The notes under the pieces: generated by a model | Told to the model about the DNA's origin: nothing | What the model saw: only the letters and a program-made list of their open reading frames with translations | Database searches by the model: none | Assembly: GCA_002711965.1 (NCBI GenBank) | Contig: PASM01000018.1 | Coordinates: forward strand, 1-13,652 | DNA length: 13,652 bases | Direction: 5' to 3' | DNA from: Chloroflexota bacterium | GTDB lineage: Bacteria; Chloroflexota; Dehalococcoidia; UBA1151; TMED-70 | Program-made: the position numbers and the translations under genes | In this document: positions 6,066-13,646 of the stretch, in pieces | How positions within the stretch are numbered: the first letter of the stretch is position 1 | Layout: the number at the start of each line of letters is the position of its first letter

Positions 6066-7274
6066 TTGAGAAGAATTACTCATTTAGTTAAAGTAGGAAA
6101 TATAAATATTGGTGGAAATAATCCAATCGTAGTTCAGTCTATGACTGATACTTATACTGCAGATATTGATAATACAGTTGCCCAAATTGAAGAGTTATAT
6201 AATGCAGGTTCTGAAATTATTAGAGTTACTGTAAATAATTCTGAGTCAGCTAAAGCTATAAAGCCTATAAAAAAAATTTTAGAGGATAAAAACATAAAAG
6301 TTCCGATAGTTGGTGATTTTCATTTTATTGGTCATAAACTCCTTACTGATGTCCCTGATTGCGCTAAGTATTTAGATAAATATAGAATCAATCCTGGAAA
6401 TTTAGGTTTAGGAAATCGAAAAGATGATAATTTTAAGACATTTATTGAAATTGCAAAAGATCTAGGTAAACCGGTTAGAATAGGAGTTAATGCAGGTTCT
6501 TTAGATCCAGAACTTTTAGATTCAAAAATGGATGAAAATTTTAAAATAAAAAACCCTAAAAGTGCTGAACAAGTAGAATCAGATGCTTTGATATCAAGTG
6601 CATTGTTATCTTATGAAAAAGCATTAGATTTAGGTCTAGGTAAAGATAAAATTATAATTTCCTGCAAGGTTTCAAGATTAAATCAGATGGTTTATTGCTA
6701 TAGAGAAATTTCAAAAAATTGTTCTGCTCCATTACATTTAGGACTTACAGAGGCTGGTATGGGAATGAAATCTATAGTTGCTACAACAGCAGCTCTATCT
6801 ATTTTATTAGAAGATGGAATTGGAGATACAATCAGGTCATCTCTTACACCTGAAGTTGGTTCCCCAAGATCTAGAGAGGTTGAATTATGCCAAGAAATTC
6901 TTCAATCTCTAAATATTAGGAATTATAAACCCGAAGTTACTTCATGCCCTGGTTGTGGCAGAACTACCTCAACTTATTTTAGAGAATTAGCGTCTGAAAT
7001 AAACTCTTATCTTGATAAAAGAAAGAAAGATTGGCAAAATGATTTTCCAGGATCAGAAAGCTTGAAAGTTGCTGTTATGGGATGTGTTGTAAATGGTCCA
7101 GGTGAATCTAAAGCTGCTAATATTGGAGTGTCTTTACCAGGCTCTGGAGAAAATCCAGCCGCACCTGTATATGTTGATGGAGAGAAAGTTAAGGTTTTAA
7201 AAGGAGATAATATTTCAGGTGAATTTATAAATATGGTTCAATCATATGTAGAAAAAAAATGGGGTACTAGATGA
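6066..7274 (+). CDS. ispG: 4-hydroxy-3-methylbut-2-en-1-yl diphosphate synthase (IspG/GcpE)
   Basis: IspG is the [4Fe-4S] enzyme that reductively opens MEcPP to HMBPP, the penultimate MEP-pathway step. Numbered from TTG 6066 (402 aa), it shows VGNINIGGNNPIVVQSMT at 10-27, VGDFHFIGHKLL at 82-93, YRINPGNLG at 106-114, GVNAGSLDPELL at 140-151 and GLTEAGMGMKS at 226-236. The cluster ligands are CPGC (Cys294 and Cys297), then GCVVNGPGE (Cys340 and Glu347) with the expected seven-residue step from Cys to Glu. The stretch between the CxxC pair and the third Cys is about eleven residues longer than in E. coli IspG. The upstream TTG 6051 would add five residues. The TGA overlaps the proS ATG. Together with dxr it gives two MEP steps in one coupled cluster. 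Confidence 0.97.
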   Translation: MRRITHLVKVGNINIGGNNPIVVQSMTDTYTADIDNTVAQIEELYNAGSEIIRVTVNNSESAKAIKPIKKILEDKNIKVPIVGDFHFIGHKLLTDVPDCAKYLDKYRINPGNLGLGNRKDDNFKTFIEIAKDLGKPVRIGVNAGSLDPELLDSKMDENFKIKNPKSAEQVESDALISSALLSYEKALDLGLGKDKIIISCKVSRLNQMVYCYREISKNCSAPLHLGLTEAGMGMKSIVATTAALSILLEDGIGDTIRSSLTPEVGSPRSREVELCQEILQSLNIRNYKPEVTSCPGCGRTTSTYFRELASEINSYLDKRKKDWQNDFPGSESLKVAVMGCVVNGPGESKAANIGVSLPGSGENPAAPVYVDGEKVKVLKGDNISGEFINMVQSYVEKKWGTR

Positions 7275-8998
7275 ACATAAATAGTTTCTTAGGATCAAAA
7301 AAATTATCAAGCTTTTTTTGGAAAACCTACAGAGAAAATCCTCAAAACTTAGAGACTGAAAGCCATAGATTATTGCATAGAGCAGGTTTTATTTCTCAAG
7401 TTTCATCTGGTATTTTTAGTTTCTTACCAGTAGGTTGGAGATCAATTGAAAAAATAAAACATATTATAAAAGATGAAATGAATCAATCGGGAGCATTAGA
7501 AATAAATATGCCTGTGATTCAATCATCAGATTTGTGGAAAAAATCTGGAAGATTTGAGACATTTATACCTCCTTTAGCAAAATTTATTGATAGAAGAGAA
7601 AATGAGATGGTTGTAGCTCCTACACACGAAGAAACTGTAACTGATATGGTTTCTAAGAATGTAAATTCATATAGAGATCTTCCTTTTACTCTTTATCAAA
7701 TACAAACTAAATATAGAGAAGAGCCTAGACCACGAGGAGGTCTGTTGAGAGTTAGAGAATTTGAGATGAAAGATGCATACTCATTTGATAAAGATTTAGA
7801 AGGATTAGATATTTCCTATAAAAAAATGATTCAAGTATATAAAAATATCTTTGATAGATGTTCAACTGAAATTGTAATAGTGGATGCTGATTCAGGAGCC
7901 ATTGGAGGGAAGGAATCAAATGAGTTTATAATGCTTGCAGAATCTGGCGAGGACGTAATTCTCATAAGTGAAGATACAAAATACGCAGCTAATGTAGAAA
8001 AAGCTGTATTTAAGAAAAATACTTATAAAGATCTTGATCACTCAAAAGTAGAGCTGGTTGAAACTCCAGGAGTTAAAACAATCAATAAGTTAGTTGAGCA
8101 TTTAAATATTCCTAATTATCAAATCTTAAAAACCGTTATTTACAAATATGATAATAATTTTATTGGTTGTGTAATAAGAGGGGATTATGACATAAACGAG
8201 ACTAAACTTAGAAATCATCTCAAAGCAACCTATCTAGAGCCTGCATCTGAAAAAGAAGTTCTAGAATTAGGATTGATACCTGGGTTTTTGTCTTCATACA
8301 AAATTTCTAATTTAGATTTTATTTTTGATGAATCTATAAACATGGGACCTGGAAATTTTGTTATAGGTGCAAATATTAAAAATAAACATTACAAAAATAT
8401 AAATATCCAGAGAGACTTAAGCGTAAAAACTGTTATAGATATTGCAGAGGCAAAGGCAGGTTACATTTCTGAATCTGGATCTATACTTGTTGCAAAGAAG
8501 GGAATAGAAGTTGGACATGTATTTAAGTTAGGAGATGCTTATACAAAAAAAATGAATGCGAACTTCTCAAATAATGAAGGATCAGATGAAAACATATTAA
8601 TGGGTTGTTATGGAATAGGCGTAGGAAGACTTCTAGCAGCTTGTATTGAGGCAAATAAAACTGGAGATTCAATGAATTTACCTATTTCAATATCTCCATT
8701 TTCAGTATATCTAGCGGCATTACAAACAGATGATAAAGAAGTTATGGAAATATCTGAAAAAGTTTATACTGAACTTTCAAAAGTAGGACTTGATGTTTTG
8801 TTTGATGATAGATCTGTTCAACCAGGTGTAAAGTTCAATGATTCAGATTTGCTATCTTTGCCATATAAAATTGTCATATCTAGAAGAAATTTAGAAAATG
8901 GAATGATAGAAGTTGAAGATAGAGATAATGAAAAAACTTTACAGCTTTCATATGAAGAAACCATAAACTTTTTTAAAAATATATCTATTGAGATTTAA
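7271..8998 (+). CDS. proS: Prolyl-tRNA synthetase, bacterial type with editing domain
   Basis: ProRS charges tRNA-Pro and in bacteria clears mischarged Ala-tRNA-Pro. The 575 residues match the bacterial architecture (E. coli 572). The class II catalytic core shows TxE region PTHEETV at 117-123, motif 2 around 148-172 (YREEPRPRGGLLR, then REFEMKDAYSF) and motif 3 GCYGIGVGR at 445-453. The INS editing domain lies between motifs 2 and 3, at about 230-400, with the likely key lysine in ILKTVIYK (Lys287) aligning with E. coli Lys279. An anticodon-binding domain fills the C-terminus (about 465-575). The usual GGSxSHEF loop reads GGKESNEF at 212-219, a mild deviation. The start ATG 7271 overlaps the ispG TGA (ATGA), preceded by a weak GGGG at 7261-7264. 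It is the last gene before the terminator at 9062. Confidence 0.98.
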   Translation: MNINSFLGSKKLSSFFWKTYRENPQNLETESHRLLHRAGFISQVSSGIFSFLPVGWRSIEKIKHIIKDEMNQSGALEINMPVIQSSDLWKKSGRFETFIPPLAKFIDRRENEMVVAPTHEETVTDMVSKNVNSYRDLPFTLYQIQTKYREEPRPRGGLLRVREFEMKDAYSFDKDLEGLDISYKKMIQVYKNIFDRCSTEIVIVDADSGAIGGKESNEFIMLAESGEDVILISEDTKYAANVEKAVFKKNTYKDLDHSKVELVETPGVKTINKLVEHLNIPNYQILKTVIYKYDNNFIGCVIRGDYDINETKLRNHLKATYLEPASEKEVLELGLIPGFLSSYKISNLDFIFDESINMGPGNFVIGANIKNKHYKNINIQRDLSVKTVIDIAEAKAGYISESGSILVAKKGIEVGHVFKLGDAYTKKMNANFSNNEGSDENILMGCYGIGVGRLLAACIEANKTGDSMNLPISISPFSVYLAALQTDDKEVMEISEKVYTELSKVGLDVLFDDRSVQPGVKFNDSDLLSLPYKIVISRRNLENGMIEVEDRDNEKTLQLSYEETINFFKNISIEI

Positions 8999-9022
8999 AT
9001 TTTTCGTCGTTCATGATAGAAT
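8994..9022 (+). promoter_or_regulatory. Possible promoter for the nusA-infB-rbfA-truB operon
   Basis: An extended -10 element, TG-A-TAGAAT, lies at 9014-9022 (five of six matches to TATAAT plus the TG). Seventeen bases upstream is TTTAAA at 8994-8999, a weak -35 (four of six). Transcription would begin near 9029, upstream of the terminator hairpin. In AT-rich DNA such matches arise by chance, so this is tentative. Confidence 0.35.
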
Positions 9023-9061
9023 GATTAAGTAGAAAAAAAAAATTAAGGATGAATTAAATCA

Positions 9062-9087
9062 GAAGGTGGGCTTTGCCCACTTTTTTT
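9062..9087 (+). terminator. Rho-independent terminator between proS and nusA
   Basis: A six-base-pair GC-rich stem GTGGGC (9066-9071), loop TTT, GCCCAC (9075-9080) is followed by seven T at 9081-9087. The flanking AAG/TTT bases can lengthen the stem. It is the only strong hairpin plus T-tract seen in the window. It either ends the tsf-proS operon or, if transcription starts near 9029, acts in the nusA leader. Confidence 0.85.
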
Positions 9088-9104
9088 AATTTTATGGTTA
9101 TCTC

Positions 9105-9110
9105 GGGAGG
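9105..9110 (+). promoter_or_regulatory. Strong Shine-Dalgarno for nusA
   Basis: GGGAGG ends five bases before TTG 9116. It is the best Shine-Dalgarno match in the window and fixes the non-ATG start of nusA; the nearby ATG at 9123 is out of frame. Confidence 0.85.
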
Positions 9111-9115
9111 TAACT

Positions 9116-10597
9116 TTGAAAAATGAACTTTTTTTGGCTTTGACTCAATTGGCAGCTGAAAGAAATTTACCTCAATCAATAGTGGTTGAAGCTGTAAAAG
9201 AAGCTTTAGCATCTGCATATAGAAAAGATCCTGCAGCTAAAGGGCAGGATATTCTAGTTGAAGTAGATTCAGAAACTGGAGATGTAATTGTTAAGACAAT
9301 TTTAAATGTCAAAGAAAAAGATGAAATTGAAGATCCTTTGGCAGAGATTTCAGAGGAAGAAGCTAAAAAGTTAAATAAAGACTTACGGGTAGGAGATTTT
9401 ATCGAGACAGGATTTATGGAATATAATCCTGGAAGAATTGCAGCCCAAACAGCAAAACAAGTAGTTTTACAAAAATTAAGAGAAGCTGAAAGAGATTTAG
9501 TCTTTGGTAAATTTGCTGATAAAAAAGGTCAAGTTATACCTGGAACAGTTCAAAGAATAGATTCAAGAAATATTTTTGTTGATATTGGAAGAGCAAATGC
9601 TTTAATGCCGCCATCTGAACAAACATCTTACGAAAAATATAGAGTTGGACAGCAGTTGAAATTCTATGTTACGGAGGTTCAAAGAACTGCAAGAGGGCCA
9701 GAAATCATTGTTTCAAGAACTCATCCAGAATTATTAAGAAAACTGTTTGAGACTGAGGTTCCTGAAATTTCATCCGGAGTTGTTGAAATAAAAGCACTCT
9801 CCCGAGAGGCAGGAGCAAGGTCTAAAGTTGCTGTATCGTCAGAAGATGGAGACGTCGATGCTGTAGGAGCGTGTGTTGGATTGAGGGGCATAAGAATTCA
9901 AAACGTTGTAAATGAACTTTTGGGTGAAAAGATTGATGTTGTAGATTGGGATGAAGATCCCAAGGTTCTAATTACAAATTCACTATCTCCTGCATCAGTA
10001 TCTAATGTTGTGATAAATCCTGATGATAGTACTGCAATAGTAACAGTCCCTAAAAAACAATTGTCATTGGCAATTGGAAAAGAGGGACAAAATGCAAGAT
10101 TAGCAGCCAAATTAACTCTTTGGAAAATAGATGTTCAAGCTGAAGAAGAAGTAATTGTAAAAGTAGATAAAGAGATTCAACCTAAATCTGATTCTATTAT
10201 TTCAAGTGATAGTATTGATCCCAAATCTGAGCCAGAAGTTTCTGACAAAAAAGATATCTCGAAAGAAGAATTATTATCTGATAATGTTTTAAGTGATATT
10301 GATCAACCAGAAGTACTAGTAAAGGAATCTGTTGATGAAAAAGCTGAACTTTTAGCTTTGGAAAAAGAAATACAAGAACTTGAACAAAAAGAACAAAAAG
10401 AAGAAAAACAGAAAAAAATAAAAGAAGATATTTTAGATTTCTCTTCTGAGGATATATGGGATTTGGGAGGCTCAAATTCTAAAGAAAGTTCTGATGATAC
10501 TATTAGATTTGCTGAAGATATTGAATCTTTAAAAAACTCTAACAGTGATGGGAAAAATGCAAGAAAGTCACCCAAAAGAAAAAAAAATAAAAGATAA
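9116..10597 (+). CDS. nusA: Transcription termination/antitermination factor NusA
   Basis: NusA binds RNA polymerase and nascent RNA, modulating pausing, intrinsic termination and antitermination. The 493 residues show the RNAP-binding N-terminal domain (1 to about 125), an S1 domain (about 136-200, GQVIPGTVQRID), KH1 (about 203-280, with GACVGLRGIRIQ at 251-262) and KH2 (about 285-342, with AIGKEGQNAR at 319-328). Beyond residue 342 the E. coli acidic repeats are not recognisable. Instead there is a roughly 150-residue low-complexity tail: Ser/Asp/Lys-rich, a Glu/Gln/Lys stretch at about 409-437 likely to form a coiled coil, an acidic part, then a strongly basic end (KSPKRKKNKR). TTG 9116 is well supported by GGGAGG. 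The usual upstream partner rimP is absent. infB follows by 15 bases. Autoregulation through the leader terminator is possible. Confidence 0.97.
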   Translation: MKNELFLALTQLAAERNLPQSIVVEAVKEALASAYRKDPAAKGQDILVEVDSETGDVIVKTILNVKEKDEIEDPLAEISEEEAKKLNKDLRVGDFIETGFMEYNPGRIAAQTAKQVVLQKLREAERDLVFGKFADKKGQVIPGTVQRIDSRNIFVDIGRANALMPPSEQTSYEKYRVGQQLKFYVTEVQRTARGPEIIVSRTHPELLRKLFETEVPEISSGVVEIKALSREAGARSKVAVSSEDGDVDAVGACVGLRGIRIQNVVNELLGEKIDVVDWDEDPKVLITNSLSPASVSNVVINPDDSTAIVTVPKKQLSLAIGKEGQNARLAAKLTLWKIDVQAEEEVIVKVDKEIQPKSDSIISSDSIDPKSEPEVSDKKDISKEELLSDNVLSDIDQPEVLVKESVDEKAELLALEKEIQELEQKEQKEEKQKKIKEDILDFSSEDIWDLGGSNSKESSDDTIRFAEDIESLKNSNSDGKNARKSPKRKKNKR

Positions 10598-10612
10598 TGA
10601 AATGGAATAAAA

Positions 10613-12400
10613 TTGACTACAAACGATTCAGGCGAAATAAATTCAGAGGAAATAGTACGAGATCCTGTATCGTTACCTTTAATTATTTCAGTAGGTGATT
10701 TAGCAGAAGTTCTTGAAGAATCTCAAGTAGAAGTAATTAAATCTCTTATGAAACAAGGAGTAATGGCTTCAGTAAACCAAGAAGTTGATTTTTCAGTGGC
10801 AGCAAGAGTCGCCCAATCTTTTAATATCCCTGTTATAAAACCTAAAGAATCATTAGATAATGAAGATGCGCTTAATGTAGGTTCGAGTATCGATACATCT
10901 GAAAAAAACACAGGTGAAAAAAGAGCCCCTGTAATTACAGTTTTAGGGCACGTTGACCATGGTAAAACTACATTATTAGATGCAATCAGAAAAACTAATG
11001 ATGTGGAAAAAGAAGAAGGCGGAATAACTCAGAAAATTGGTGCATATCAGGTAAGACACAAAAAATCTGAAATTACGTTCATAGATACGCCTGGTCATGA
11101 AGCTTTTTCATCTATGAGAATTTCAGGAACTAGTGTTACTGATATTGTTATTTTAGTAGTTGCTGCAGATGATGGATTGATGCCTCAAACAATTGAATCA
11201 ATAAACCATGCTAAAAATGCAAAAGTACCTATTATTGTTGCTGTTAATAAATGTGATTTAGAGGGAGCTGATGTTGATAAAGTTAAAGGGCAATTAACTG
11301 AACATGAGCTAATAGTGGAAGATTATGGTGGAGAAGTATTATGTGTTGAAGTTTCTGCTCTAAAGGGAGAAGGTATTGATGGATTACTTGAGTCAATCTC
11401 ACTTCTTTCAGAAATTAGTGAATTAGACTCTAACTCTAACCTGTCTGGCAAAGGAGTTATTATTGAGTCTTACAATGATCCTAAAAAAGGATCTATTTCA
11501 ACAGTTCTTGTTAAATCTGGATCATTTAAACATGGAGATATATTAGTTTCAGGAAATAATTCTGGAAAAATCAGACAAATGATTGATGGATACGGTACAG
11601 AAGTAAAAAAAGCTAAACCTTCAACTCCTATCCAAGTAATGGGAATGGGAGGAATAAACCAAATTGGAGATGTTGTAGAAGTTGTAGAAAATGAAAAACA
11701 AGCTAGAAAATTAATACAAAAGAGATCAAGAAACTCTCAAAAACAAAATAATAAAATTACTACTCTTTCCCAAGTAGTTAAGAGAGCAAAGGCTTCAAAA
11801 GAAAAAGAAATTAATATTGTAATAAAAACAGGTTCTAATGGAGCATTGACCGCTGTTGAACAAGTAGTAAATGATCTAACTAGTGAAGATATTCAAGTAA
11901 AGATAATTTCAGGATCTGTTGGTGCTGTTACTGAATCAGATGTTATGTTAGCATCCAGCGCTGAAGATTGCATTATAGTTGCTTTTCAAACCATTGTTCA
12001 AGGTGGCGCAAAATCTCAATCTGAATCAAATAATATTCCAATAAGAAGCTTTGATATCATATATACTCTTGTGGATGAAATAAAGGCTATAATTCAAGGT
12101 TTGCAAGGGGAAGAAAAATCTGAAGTTAATATTGGGTCTGCAAGAATTTTAGAAGTTTTCCCTCGAGGCAAAATTCAAAAAATAGCCGGAGTACGAGTTT
12201 CTGATGGAAAGATTCTTAGAAATGCAAGAATAAGACTTGTAAGGGATTCAGAAATTATTTTTGATGGTGGAATTGAATCTATGAGACATCTAACTCAAAA
12301 TGTTACAGAATTGACCAATAATCTAGAAGGCGGTATAGTCCTAAATGGTTATCATGAAATTCAAATTGAAGATATTTTAGAGTGCTATGAGTTGAAATAA
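10613..12400 (+). CDS. infB: Translation initiation factor IF-2
   Basis: IF2 is the GTPase that positions fMet-tRNA on the 30S subunit and promotes subunit joining. The 595-residue form lacks the long charged N-terminus of E. coli IF2 (890 aa) and keeps one IF2_N module (about 18-75). The G domain shows GHVDHGKT at 112-119 (G1), a GGITQKIGAY switch at 136-145, DTPGHE at 158-163 (G3), NKCD at 212-215 (G4) and SALKGEG at 248-254 (G5). Domain II (about 270-350), domain III (about 405-505) and C2 follow. C2 is divergent: the conserved ECGI motif reads EGGI (Gly573), and the preceding SLKRFKDDVKEV-type segment is SMRHLTQNVTEL. TTG 10613 has a weak GGA six bases upstream. Short chromosomal IF2 is common in Gram-positives and Chloroflexota. 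ylxR, often between nusA and infB, is missing. Confidence 0.97.
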   Translation: MTTNDSGEINSEEIVRDPVSLPLIISVGDLAEVLEESQVEVIKSLMKQGVMASVNQEVDFSVAARVAQSFNIPVIKPKESLDNEDALNVGSSIDTSEKNTGEKRAPVITVLGHVDHGKTTLLDAIRKTNDVEKEEGGITQKIGAYQVRHKKSEITFIDTPGHEAFSSMRISGTSVTDIVILVVAADDGLMPQTIESINHAKNAKVPIIVAVNKCDLEGADVDKVKGQLTEHELIVEDYGGEVLCVEVSALKGEGIDGLLESISLLSEISELDSNSNLSGKGVIIESYNDPKKGSISTVLVKSGSFKHGDILVSGNNSGKIRQMIDGYGTEVKKAKPSTPIQVMGMGGINQIGDVVEVVENEKQARKLIQKRSRNSQKQNNKITTLSQVVKRAKASKEKEINIVIKTGSNGALTAVEQVVNDLTSEDIQVKIISGSVGAVTESDVMLASSAEDCIIVAFQTIVQGGAKSQSESNNIPIRSFDIIYTLVDEIKAIIQGLQGEEKSEVNIGSARILEVFPRGKIQKIAGVRVSDGKILRNARIRLVRDSEIIFDGGIESMRHLTQNVTELTNNLEGGIVLNGYHEIQIEDILECYELK

Positions 12401-12404
12401 ATTT

Positions 12405-12755
12405 ATGGTTGATTTTAGATTAGAAAAATTTAATAAAACTGTAAAAAAAATAATTGGTGAATCCATTTCAACTTTAGAAGATTATTCAGATATTTCTATG
12501 ATTTCAATTATGAGAGTAGTAACTAGTAAAGATCTTTCATATAGTAAAGTTTTTGTTAGTATTTTTGATGAATTAAATAATGATTCTGAAGAAATAGTTA
12601 TGAAATTAAATGATAGTGCTTTCTATTTTCAAAAAATTATTTCAAGTAAGATTAGAACCTCTAGAATTCCAAAAATAAAATTTTATTTAGATAAATCATC
12701 TGAATTTCAAAGACAAATAGATGAGCTAATTGATGAAGTTTATTTCGAGAAATAG
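12405..12755 (+). CDS. rbfA: Ribosome-binding factor A
   Basis: RbfA is a small KH-fold protein that binds 16S rRNA near helix 1 during late 30S maturation and is needed for cold growth in E. coli. The 116-residue product is of standard size. Family features visible are the central segment SKDLSYSKVFVSIF at 41-54 (matching the usual S-DLxxAKVYVS strand) and RIPKIKFYLDKSSE at 87-100 (the R-P-L-F-D strand), then the helix QIDELIDEV. Sequence identity to model homologues looks low, but position directly between infB and truB makes the assignment secure. It begins 4 bases after the infB stop with no Shine-Dalgarno, suggesting coupled translation. Confidence 0.93.
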   Translation: MVDFRLEKFNKTVKKIIGESISTLEDYSDISMISIMRVVTSKDLSYSKVFVSIFDELNNDSEEIVMKLNDSAFYFQKIISSKIRTSRIPKIKFYLDKSSEFQRQIDELIDEVYFEK

Positions 12756-12761
12756 TAAAAA

Positions 12762-13646
12762 ATGACTTTTCTTGAGAGCGGAATAATAATAGTAGACAAA
12801 CCATATCAATGGACATCAAATGATGTGATAAGAAAAATCAAATCAAAAAATAAGTTTAAAAAAATTGGTCATGCAGGAACTTTAGATCCACTAGCTACAG
12901 GAATTCTACCGATTTTAATTAATGATTCAACTAAATATTTTGATTATTTTCAAAATTTCAAGAAATCTTATTTGGCAGAGATTAAGTTTGGTATTTCTAC
13001 TAAATCTTATGATTTAGAAGGAGAAATTGATGGCGAAACTGAAAACATACCAGAAAATATAGAAAAAATTGAAGAAACTCTTTGCCATTTTTTAGGATTA
13101 ATAAAACAATTTCCCCCCAAATATAGCGCCTTAAAAAAACATGGAAAAAGGTTGTATGAATATGCAAGAAATGATGAAGAGATAGAAATCGAATCAAGAG
13201 AAGTAGAAGTTAGTGAAATTAAAATAATTAGTTGGGAAACTCCCATTTTAAAGCTAATTATTAGTTGTTCAAGCGGTTTTTATGTTCGAAGTTTTGCAAA
13301 TGATTTAGCAAAAAAACTTGATACCTTAGGAGTTCTAATAAGCTTATCTAGAATAAATTATGGACCTTTTGTTATCAAAGACTCTATAAATATACAAAAT
13401 ATTAATGAATTAGAAAAAAAACTTATATCTGTTGATTCAATCTTTTTTGATAACAAAAAATTAGTTTTTGATAATGAATCGGAGCAATTATATTTTAATG
13501 GAACTGTTTTTTCTTCTGAAAATTTGAATTTAAGTTTATTGAAAGAAGAAGAAATAAAAATATATAATATTAATGATAAATTTATTGGATTACTAACTTT
13601 TGACGAGTCAAAAAATTTCTGGAAACCTAAAAATATAATTAGGTGA
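12762..13646 (+). CDS. truB: tRNA pseudouridine(55) synthase
   Basis: TruB isomerises U55 in the T-loop of tRNAs to pseudouridine and acts as a tRNA chaperone. Over 294 residues (E. coli 314) it shows the N-terminal GIIIVDKPYQWTS at 7-19 and the catalytic motif GHAGTLDPLATGIL at 36-49 with nucleophile Asp42. KSYLAEIKFG at 68-77 carries the conserved active-site Tyr70, PPKYSALKKHGKRLYEYAR lies at 118-136, and SSGFYVRSFANDLAKKL is at 170-186 with Arg176. The C-terminal 85 residues would be the PUA-like region but carry no motif I can recognise. ATG 12762 is 6 bases after rbfA. The gene is complete, ending six bases before the window edge; ribF is the usual next gene. Confidence 0.97.
   Translation: MTFLESGIIIVDKPYQWTSNDVIRKIKSKNKFKKIGHAGTLDPLATGILPILINDSTKYFDYFQNFKKSYLAEIKFGISTKSYDLEGEIDGETENIPENIEKIEETLCHFLGLIKQFPPKYSALKKHGKRLYEYARNDEEIEIESREVEVSEIKIISWETPILKLIISCSSGFYVRSFANDLAKKLDTLGVLISLSRINYGPFVIKDSINIQNINELEKKLISVDSIFFDNKKLVFDNESEQLYFNGTVFSSENLNLSLLKEEEIKIYNINDKFIGLLTFDESKNFWKPKNIIR
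13641..13645 (+). promoter_or_regulatory. Possible ribosome binding site for the gene after truB
   Basis: AGGTG overlaps the truB stop and would sit at normal spacing from a start codon just beyond the window. This is consistent with another tightly packed gene downstream, often ribF in this cluster. Confidence 0.3.

Noticed and set aside
9094..9126. Short ATG open frame (10 codons) overlapping the nusA Shine-Dalgarno and start, considered as a leader peptide
   Set aside because: It has no ribosome site, begins within the sequence after the T-tract, and shows no codon pattern of known attenuator peptides.
10197..10575. Reverse-strand open frames opposite the nusA tail
   Set aside because: They mirror the low-complexity Glu/Lys/Ser-rich nusA tail, which lacks stops on the other strand. 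They encode Phe/Leu/Ser runs with no motif and no ribosome site.
13000..13246. Reverse-strand open frames opposite truB
   Set aside because: They fall inside conserved TruB motifs and have no independent support.
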